Below are positions 6,000 to 11,664 of a stretch of DNA of 11,664 nucleotides, in pieces. Origin of the DNA: Zoogloeaceae bacterium (GTDB taxonomy: Bacteria; Pseudomonadota; Gammaproteobacteria; Burkholderiales; Rhodocyclaceae); NCBI GenBank assembly GCA_031274855.1, contig JAISPO010000111.1:1-11664 (forward strand), given 5' to 3'. How positions within the stretch are numbered: position 1 is the first letter of the stretch; the number at the start of each line of letters is the position of its first letter. Below the pieces are notes generated by a model. That model had not been told where the DNA came from. It made no database searches and worked only from the letters and a program-made list of their open reading frames with translations. A program made the translations under genes and the position numbers.

Positions 6000-7337
6000 C
6001 TAGGGCGGTGCTTTTCTGGAAACTGCAAGAAAGTAAGCGAGCACCACGGCACCGGCGAGTGTCAGGGCGGCGGTGGCGGCGAGCCAGAAGCCGGGGGCGC
6101 CGCGGGCGGAGCCGAGGGTGTTAGTGAAGGCCAGCAGGTAGCCGCCGCCCAAGCCGATGCCCCAGAAGGAGACGATGAAAATCATCATCGGGACGACAGT
6201 GCGTTTGTAGCCGCGCAGGATGTTGACGGCGGTGGTTTGAAGCGCGTCGGCCAGGTGGTAGGCGGCGACGATGGCAATCAGGACGGCGGCGATGCGGCGC
6301 ACTTCGATGTCGGGCGTGTAGAGCGCGGTGATTTGTTCCGCGCCCAGCCACAGGCCGATGGCGACCAGCGCCGCGACGCCAACGCCAAGCGCGATGCCGG
6401 TCAGGCCGGTGCGCCGCGCCGTGGCCGGGTCGCCCGCGCCAAGCGCGTGACCGGCAAGTACCAGCGCGGCTTGGCCAATCGACAGCGGCATCATGAATAC
6501 CAGTACGGCCAGATTGGCCGCGATTTGATGCGCGGCGGATACGGCAGGGCCGAGGCGGGCGATGAACAGGGTCATAAAAGTAAACGTGGTCACGTCGACC
6601 AGCATGGTGAATCCAATCGGCAGGCCGACCCGCACCAGCTCGAAAATCGCCGCTGGTTTGGGCAGGGTGAAGCGCGAGCGCAGGGCATAGCGGTCGTCAC
6701 CGGCTTGACGCGCGTACCAGGCCCACGCGAGTACCGCGCTGAGCCAGGAGACCATTGCCGTCGAAGCGCCGCAGCCGGTGGCGCCCATGCCCAGCCCATA
6801 CATCAACCATGCGTTGAGCGGCACCTTGGCCGCCAGCCCGATCAGGTTGAAGGCCATGATGGCGCGGGGGCGGCCTATGCCCGCCATGAAGCCGTAGAAC
6901 AGCCGGAAGGCGAAGCTGGGCGCTACGCCCCACGAGGCAGCGCGTAAGTAGGCGCGTACTTTTTCTTCCATTTCCGGCGTTAATTTCGCCAGCGCGATGA
7001 AGGGTTCGGGGTAGCGCAACACCAGCATGCTGACGGCGGCCAGCAGCAAGGCGAGCCACGCGCACTGGCGCACATCCTCGCCGATTTCCGCGTAACGGCC
7101 CGCGCCGTAGTGCTGGGCCACGGTGGGCGTCAGCGCCATGAGCACGCCCATTGCCGTCATGAATACCGTGATGTAAATCGAAGCGCCGATGCCGACAGCG
7201 GCCAGATCGAGCGCCGACAGACGGCCGGCCATGACGGTGTCGATGACGCCGCTGCCGACCACGGCCATCTGGCCGATCAGTACGGGCCAAGCGAGGCGGA
7301 CGACGCGACCGAGAATGGAATGGCCGGAATGACTCAC
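6000..7337 (-). CDS. MATE-family multidrug efflux transporter (NorM-like)
   Basis: A 445-residue inner-membrane antiporter of the MATE family, which exports cationic drugs and dyes using Na+ or H+. I place the start at a GTG (7337), giving SHSGHSILGRVVRLAWPVL, because family members begin only about ten residues before the first helix. The frame extends upstream to another GTG (7409), but those 24 residues look like translated promoter. Neither start has a good ribosome site. About twelve hydrophobic helices are visible in two related halves. The first helix, PVLIGQMAVVGSGVIDTVMAG, and the second-half start PIGFTMLVDVTTFTFMTLFI are typical. It is divergent from the large oxidoreductase and upstream of ilvA, with no functional link evident. 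Substrate cannot be read from sequence. Confidence 0.92.
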   Translation of the reverse strand: MSHSGHSILGRVVRLAWPVLIGQMAVVGSGVIDTVMAGRLSALDLAAVGIGASIYITVFMTAMGVLMALTPTVAQHYGAGRYAEIGEDVRQCAWLALLLAAVSMLVLRYPEPFIALAKLTPEMEEKVRAYLRAASWGVAPSFAFRLFYGFMAGIGRPRAIMAFNLIGLAAKVPLNAWLMYGLGMGATGCGASTAMVSWLSAVLAWAWYARQAGDDRYALRSRFTLPKPAAIFELVRVGLPIGFTMLVDVTTFTFMTLFIARLGPAVSAAHQIAANLAVLVFMMPLSIGQAALVLAGHALGAGDPATARRTGLTGIALGVGVAALVAIGLWLGAEQITALYTPDIEVRRIAAVLIAIVAAYHLADALQTTAVNILRGYKRTVVPMMIFIVSFWGIGLGGGYLLAFTNTLGSARGAPGFWLAATAALTLAGAVVLAYFLAVSRKAPP

Positions 7338-7384
7338 GGGGACGGGCTTTGACGTTTTCGGTTTTTGCAGCGCAGCGAATGTCC

Positions 7385-7390
7385 TAGAAT
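7385..7390 (+). promoter_or_regulatory. Candidate -10 box of the FAD/Fe-S oxidoreductase gene
   Basis: TAGAAT matches the sigma-70 -10 consensus at five of six bases and lies 27 bases before the ATG. A TTGCAG (7365-7370) is the nearest -35-like hexamer, but its 14-base spacing is short. A TTGACG (7349-7354) is too far, at 30 bases. The call rests mainly on the -10 box. Confidence 0.35.
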
Positions 7391-7417
7391 AACAGCCTTT
7401 GGCCGACACCCCGCCGC

Positions 7418-10400
7418 ATGAGCGCCCGCCTCAGGGAAATCCCCTACAACTACACCTCGTTCTCGGACCGCGAGATCGTCATCCGTCTGCTCGGCGATGA
7501 AGCCTGGCAGGCGCTCGATCAGCTTCGCCATCAGCGCGTCACCGGCCGCTCGGCGCGGATGCTGTATGAGGTGCTGGGCGATATCTGGGTCGTCCGCCGC
7601 AATCCTTATCTGGAAGATGACCTGCTCGCCAACCGCGAGCGCCGCGCCGCGCTGGTCGGCGCCCTGCGTCATCGCCTGAGCGAAATCGAGCGGCGGCGCG
7701 GCGGTAACGAGGCGGTCACGCCTCTGCTGGAAGCGGCGCGTCTGGCCGTCACCGGCTTTGAACACTGGTTCGACGAAACCCTCAAATTGCGCAAGAAGGC
7801 CGCGCGCGCGCTGGCTCGCCACACCCGCCGCGACAACATCTGCTTCGATGGGCTGGCCCGCGCTTCCCATGTCACCGACGCGACGGACTGGCGGGTCGAA
7901 TATCCGTTTGTCGTGCTCACCCCCGACAGGGAATCCGAAATCGCGCCGCTGGTGCGCAGCCTGATTGAACTCGGCCTGACCATCATCCCGCGTGGCGGCG
8001 GCACCGGCTACACGGGCGGCGTGGTGCCGCTGACGCCGAAATCCGCCGTCATCAATACCGAAAAGCTCCTCGACATGGGTTCCATCAAGGAACGCATATT
8101 GCCCGGCCTCAACCACAATTACGCGACGATACGCACCGGCGCGGGCGTGGTTACCCGCCGCGTGATGGATCGCGCCGACGAAGCCGGTCTGGTCTTTGCC
8201 TGCGATCCGACTTCGGCGGACGCTTCCTGCGTCGGCGGCAACATCGCCATGAATGCCGGTGGCAAAAAAGCGGTGCTCTGGGGTACGGCGCTCGATAATC
8301 TGCTCTCCTGGCGGATGGTGACGCCGTCGGGAACATGGCTGGAAGTTGAGCGCATCGGCCATAACCTCGGCAAAATTCACGAGCAGGAAACCGCGACCTT
8401 CCGGCTCAAGCATCTGGATGACGAGGGCCGTCTGAGCAGCGAGGATTTTCTGTCCATTCCGGGCAAAACTTTCCGCAAGGCCGGTCTCGGCAAAGACGTG
8501 ACCGACAAGTTCCTCGCGGGGCTGCCGGGCGTACAGAAGGAAGGTTGCGACGGCATCATCACCTCGGCGGTCTGGCTGCTGCACAAAATGCCGCCGGTGA
8601 CGCGCGCTTTCTGCCTCGAGTTCTTCGGCCAGGTGCGCGACGCGGTACCGGCGGTTGTCGAAATTACCGATTATCTGAAAACGAAGCCGGGCGGCGCGGT
8701 TCTCGCCGGTTTGGAACACCTCGACGAGCGTTATGTGAAGGCGGTCGGCTACGCGACGAAAGCCAAGCGTCATGGCCGCCCCAAGATGGTGCTGATCGGC
8801 GATATCGTCGGCGATGACGAGGCGGCGGTCATGCGTGCCGCCTCTGAAGTGGTGCGCATTGCCAACTCGCGTTCGGGCGAGGGCTTCATTGCCGTCTCTG
8901 CCGAGTCGCGTAAAAAATTCTGGCTGGATCGCGCGCGCACGGCCGCCATCTCCCGCCACACCAACGCCTTCAAGGTCAATGAGGACGTGGTGATTCCGCT
9001 GCCACGCATGGGCGATTATTGCGACGGCATTGAGCATATCAACATCGAACTGTCGATTGCCAACAAGCTGGCGCTTTGCGACGCGCTCACGGAGTTCATG
9101 CAAAGTCCGGTGGCAAGCTGGCCTTTGCATGTCGGCGACGCTCCGCTCGACAAGGAAGAGCTGGCCGGTGACCGGCGCGAACAGGCGCTGGCCGTCGTCG
9201 CCGAAGCGCGTACCCGCTGGCAAACGCTGCTCGATTATTTGGACACCTCCTGGCCGCCGCCGCCAGCGAAGCCGCAGCCGCGCCATTGGCACCCGCTGCC
9301 CGCGCCGCCGCGAGCCTTGCCGGTGAAGGCGTGGCATCCGGTCCCCAAAAGCGTCTTTCACAAGTTGCAGGATTACTCGGCGCGTGTGTCGTGGAAGAAG
9401 GAACTCAAGCCGCTGCTCGAAACGATTTTCGACGGCGCGATTTACCGGCCCATCCTGGAACGCATCGACGCCATTCACGCCGAAGTGCTGCGCGGCCGCA
9501 TTTTTGTGGCGCTGCACATGCACGCCGGTGACGGTAACGTGCATACCAATATTCCGGTGAACTCCGACCGCTATGACATGCTGCAAACGGCTTACCGGAC
9601 GGTCGAGCGCATCATGACGCTGGCGCGTGATCTCGGCGGCGTCATTTCGGGCGAGCACGGCATCGGCATCACCAAGCTGGAATTCCTGCGCGACAAGGAG
9701 ATTGCGCCCTTCCGCGCCTACAAGCGCAAGGTCGATCCCGAAGGTCATTTCAATCAGGGCAAGCTGATGCCCGCCGCCGATTTGCGCAACGCCTATACGC
9801 CCTCGTTCGCGCTGCTCGGCATTGAATCGCTCATTATGGAGCAGTCGGCCATTGGCGGCATTTCCGGCATGGTCAAAAACTGCCTGCGCTGCGGCAAATG
9901 CAAGCCGGTCTGCTCGACCCATGTGCCGCGCGCCAACCTGTCCTACAGCCCTCGCAACAAAATTCTCGGCACCGGCCTTTTGATTGAGGCTTTCCTGTAC
10001 GAAGAACAAACGCGGCGCGGCGTTTCGCTGCAACACTTCAACGAGTTCTCGGATATCGGCGACCACTGCACCGTTTGTCATCGCTGCGTCAAACCCTGTC
10101 CGGTCGATATCGACTTCGGCGATGTTTCAATCGCCATGCGTAATTTCCTGCGCGTTCAAGGCAAAAAGAAAACGGCTGCCGGTACTCAGGTGGCCTTGGC
10201 CTTCCTCAACGCCAAAGACGCGGCGACGATCAAGCTCCTGCGTGCCGCCATCGTCGGTCTGGGCTACCGGGCGCAGCAGTGGGGACACAAGCTCGCCAAG
10301 TCCCTCGGCCTCATTCAAGGCAGTATGCGCCATCCGCCCGCGACGCTTGGGCGGCCCGATGTCAAGGCACAGGTGATTCACTTCCTCGGCAAACCGCTAC

Positions 10401-11272
10401 CGGCCAAAACGCCGGGACACACCGCCCGCGCATTGCTCGGTATTGAGGACAGCACACTGATTCCCGTAATCCGCAATCCGCGAAAAACGCGCGATGATGC
10501 CGATGCCGTTTTCTATTTTCCAGGTTGCGGCTCGGAGCGCCTCTTTTCGCAAGTTGGGCTGGCAACGCAGGCGATGCTGTTCCAACTGGGCGCCATCACT
10601 GTGCTGCCGCCAGGTTACCTGTGCTGCGGCTATCCGCAGACCGCGGGCGGCAACGAAGATGTCGGTCAATCGCTCACCACGCAAAACCGCGTGCTGTTCC
10701 ACCGCGTCGCCAACACGCTCAACTATTTGGACATCCGCACCGTCATCGTCTCTTGCGGCACCTGTCTCGACCAGCTTGAAAAATATCAGTTCGACAAAAT
10801 TTTCCCCGGCTGCCGCTTGCTCGACATCCACGAATATCTGCTGGAAAAGGGCATCAAACTCGATGGCCAGCAGGACGCGCAATACCTCTACCACGACCCC
10901 TGCCACACGCCGATCAAGGTTCACAACGGGGCCAAGGTCGCCGCGGCCCTGATGGGCAAACCCGTACTGCTCTCCGACCGATGCTGCGGCGAAGCCGGAA
11001 CGCTGGCCGTCACCCGCCCCGATGTGGCCACCCAAGTCCGCTTCCGCAAACAGCAGGAAATCGAAACCGGCATTGCCGAACTCGGCGGCAAGGCAAAACT
11101 GCTCACCAGTTGCCCCTCCTGCCTGCAAGGGCTGGCCCGCTACCGCGAAGACGCCGACATTGAGGCCGAATACATCGTCGTCGAACTCGCCCGCCGCCTG
11201 CTCGGCAACGACTGGCAGAAAAACTATATTAGCGCCGCCAATACCGGCGGTATCGAGCGGGTATTGCTGTAG
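7418..11272 (+). CDS. Giant FAD-linked oxidase/Fe-S oxidoreductase fusion (DUF3683 type; GlcD-GlcF-like)
   Basis: A 1284-residue, probably respiratory, 2-hydroxyacid dehydrogenase of unknown substrate. Residues 1-140 hold the DUF3683-like start ([28 protein letters not shown]). An FAD-binding domain follows, with [11 protein letters not shown] (191-201) and [20 protein letters not shown] (263-282). The FAD-oxidase C-terminal domain (about 390-785) ends with [12 protein letters not shown] (700-711) and [10 protein letters not shown] (744-753) and is interrupted by a Pro-rich insert (about 612-645). Two [4Fe-4S] motifs come next: C822/825/828/832 and C884/887/890/894. Last are two CCG modules: C1037, CCG 1069-1071, C1113, C1116; and C1162, CCG 1189-1191, C1232, C1235. 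This fuses what glycolate oxidase makes as GlcD and GlcF; E. coli YdiJ is a shorter relative. No signal peptide or membrane helix is seen, so it is cytoplasmic or peripheral. No ribosome site precedes the ATG, but the N-terminus suits the family. Confidence 0.9.
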   Translation: MSARLREIPYNYTSFSDREIVIRLLGDEAWQALDQLRHQRVTGRSARMLYEVLGDIWVVRRNPYLEDDLLANRERRAALVGALRHRLSEIERRRGGNEAVTPLLEAARLAVTGFEHWFDETLKLRKKAARALARHTRRDNICFDGLARASHVTDATDWRVEYPFVVLTPDRESEIAPLVRSLIELGLTIIPRGGGTGYTGGVVPLTPKSAVINTEKLLDMGSIKERILPGLNHNYATIRTGAGVVTRRVMDRADEAGLVFACDPTSADASCVGGNIAMNAGGKKAVLWGTALDNLLSWRMVTPSGTWLEVERIGHNLGKIHEQETATFRLKHLDDEGRLSSEDFLSIPGKTFRKAGLGKDVTDKFLAGLPGVQKEGCDGIITSAVWLLHKMPPVTRAFCLEFFGQVRDAVPAVVEITDYLKTKPGGAVLAGLEHLDERYVKAVGYATKAKRHGRPKMVLIGDIVGDDEAAVMRAASEVVRIANSRSGEGFIAVSAESRKKFWLDRARTAAISRHTNAFKVNEDVVIPLPRMGDYCDGIEHINIELSIANKLALCDALTEFMQSPVASWPLHVGDAPLDKEELAGDRREQALAVVAEARTRWQTLLDYLDTSWPPPPAKPQPRHWHPLPAPPRALPVKAWHPVPKSVFHKLQDYSARVSWKKELKPLLETIFDGAIYRPILERIDAIHAEVLRGRIFVALHMHAGDGNVHTNIPVNSDRYDMLQTAYRTVERIMTLARDLGGVISGEHGIGITKLEFLRDKEIAPFRAYKRKVDPEGHFNQGKLMPAADLRNAYTPSFALLGIESLIMEQSAIGGISGMVKNCLRCGKCKPVCSTHVPRANLSYSPRNKILGTGLLIEAFLYEEQTRRGVSLQHFNEFSDIGDHCTVCHRCVKPCPVDIDFGDVSIAMRNFLRVQGKKKTAAGTQVALAFLNAKDAATIKLLRAAIVGLGYRAQQWGHKLAKSLGLIQGSMRHPPATLGRPDVKAQVIHFLGKPLPAKTPGHTARALLGIEDSTLIPVIRNPRKTRDDADAVFYFPGCGSERLFSQVGLATQAMLFQLGAITVLPPGYLCCGYPQTAGGNEDVGQSLTTQNRVLFHRVANTLNYLDIRTVIVSCGTCLDQLEKYQFDKIFPGCRLLDIHEYLLEKGIKLDGQQDAQYLYHDPCHTPIKVHNGAKVAAALMGKPVLLSDRCCGEAGTLAVTRPDVATQVRFRKQQEIETGIAELGGKAKLLTSCPSCLQGLARYREDADIEAEYIVVELARRLLGNDWQKNYISAANTGGIERVLL

Positions 11273-11287
11273 GCGGCGCTACGCCCT

Positions 11288-11318
11288 CCTGTCGCAGTTC
11301 CCCGACAGGCATTTTGTT
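11288..11318 (+). terminator. Rho-independent-like terminator after the oxidoreductase gene
   Basis: CCTGTCG (11288-11294) pairs perfectly with CGACAGG (11303-11309) across an 8-base loop, followed by CATTTTGTT. It begins 15 bases after the stop codon and separates the gene from the HIT gene. The T-tract is short and interrupted, so read-through is possible. Confidence 0.6.
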
Positions 11319-11347
11319 AAAGACGAAATGCAGTAGTATTCAGGATT

Positions 11348-11664
11348 ATGCGCGATTGCCCTCTTTGCCTATCGGATGGCGGCGAGATCGTCTGGCAAGA
11401 CGGTTCTTGCCGGGTGGTTCGCGTCAACAGCGCGGAGGGGCTGGCCTTCCCCGGATATTGCCGCGTGATATGGCGCGCCCATGTCGCCGAAATGACCGAC
11501 CTCGATCCGGGTAGCCAGCGGCATTTGATGAACGTGGTTTATGCCGTCGAATCGGCGTTGCGCGTTCTGGTAACGCCGGACAAAATCAATCTCGCCGCCT
11601 TGGGTAACCAGGTGCCGCATTTGCATTGGCATGTGATTCCGCGCTGGGTCGATGACAGCCATTT
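11348..11664 (+). CDS. HIT-family protein (histidine triad), N-terminal part, cut by the window edge
   Basis: The frame runs from the ATG at 11348 off the right edge, giving 105 complete residues of a family usually 110-150 long. It starts MRDCPLC, like HIT proteins with a zinc-binding CxxC near the N-terminus. It contains GYCRVIWRAHVAEMTDL and ends with the active-site motif HLHWHVIPRW, whose histidines form the HxHxHxx triad. HIT proteins are nucleotide hydrolases or transferases acting on phosphoramidate or dinucleotide substrates; the substrate here is unknown. An AGG lies only three bases before the ATG, and an in-frame stop at 11318-11320 rules out a much longer N-terminus. It follows the oxidoreductase by 75 bp across a hairpin. 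From memory, related HIT genes in betaproteobacteria often stand near ubiE; that would lie outside this window. Confidence 0.9.
   Translation, partial: MRDCPLCLSDGGEIVWQDGSCRVVRVNSAEGLAFPGYCRVIWRAHVAEMTDLDPGSQRHLMNVVYAVESALRVLVTPDKINLAALGNQVPHLHWHVIPRWVDDSH

Noticed and set aside
4681..6003. A 440-codon plus-strand frame opposite ilvA
   Set aside because: It mirrors ilvA codons, has Arg/His-rich composition and no domain, and runs through the intergenic repeat. ilvA itself has complete catalytic and ACT domains.
6237..6947. A 236-codon plus-strand frame opposite the MATE gene
   Set aside because: Gln/Arg/Gly-rich mirror frame of a membrane protein gene, with no ribosome site and no recognisable domain.
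7338..7409. Longer MATE protein starting at GTG 7409
   Set aside because: The added 24 residues are not hydrophobic or family-like and would fill the divergent promoter region. The family normally begins near the GTG at 7337. Not fully excluded.
7334..10081. A 915-codon open frame on the minus strand, opposite the large oxidoreductase
   Set aside because: It is antisense to a gene with strong domain evidence. The product is rich in Arg, Gln, His and Asp with no recognisable domain, as expected for the mirror frame of a GC-rich gene with few stop complements. Its length alone is not evidence of coding.
10397..11128. A 243-codon minus-strand frame opposite the CCG region
   Set aside because: It overlaps the functional cysteine-rich end of the oxidoreductase and has the composition of a mirror frame.
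1..11664. Mobile elements, CRISPR arrays, tRNA or rRNA genes, toxin-antitoxin or defence genes
   Set aside because: I scanned both strands and all intergenic gaps and saw no transposase, integrase, regular spacer array, RNA gene or defence domain. Gene content is metabolic, transport and envelope.

Overview
This window looks like an ordinary chromosomal segment of a GC-rich betaproteobacterium. The Rhodocyclales or a neighbouring order is my best guess, made from recalled protein similarity and not from a search. The evidence is a MetW C-terminus, a DUF3683-type FAD/Fe-S oxidoreductase, a betaproteobacterial-style HIT protein and a long two-ACT IlvA. I see no phage, transposase, integrase, CRISPR array, tRNA or rRNA.

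Layout: the left edge holds the 3' end of metW (+). Three minus-strand envelope or stress genes follow: a BON-LysM protein (Kbp/YgaU type), a small GlsB/YeaQ-type membrane protein, and a soluble lytic transglycosylase (Slt). Slt is divergent from 5-formyltetrahydrofolate cyclo-ligase (+), with only 16 bp between the two start codons. A small secreted lysine-rich peptide (+) follows the cyclo-ligase. Its stop codon interlocks with that of biosynthetic threonine deaminase IlvA (-). A MATE efflux transporter (-) lies upstream of ilvA. About 80 bp further, a 1284-residue flavin/iron-sulfur fusion enzyme (+) diverges from the transporter and fills a third of the window. A hairpin terminator separates it from a HIT-family protein (+) cut by the right edge.

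The genes do not form one pathway. metW and ilvA belong to methionine and isoleucine synthesis, and the cyclo-ligase to folate one-carbon metabolism. slt, the LysM protein and the GlsB-like protein concern the cell envelope and stress. The giant oxidoreductase is probably a respiratory 2-hydroxyacid dehydrogenase of unknown substrate.

The non-coding DNA is short but structured. Related imperfect palindromes sharing CAGAATGAC lie on both sides of the LysM gene. Two hairpins lie after the GlsB-like gene. A palindrome with G-quadruplex potential and a heptamer repeat separate the MATE gene from ilvA. No intergenic stretch reaches 300 bases. The least characterised item is the FAD/Fe-S fusion. 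I found no convincing evidence for a wholly new multi-gene system.
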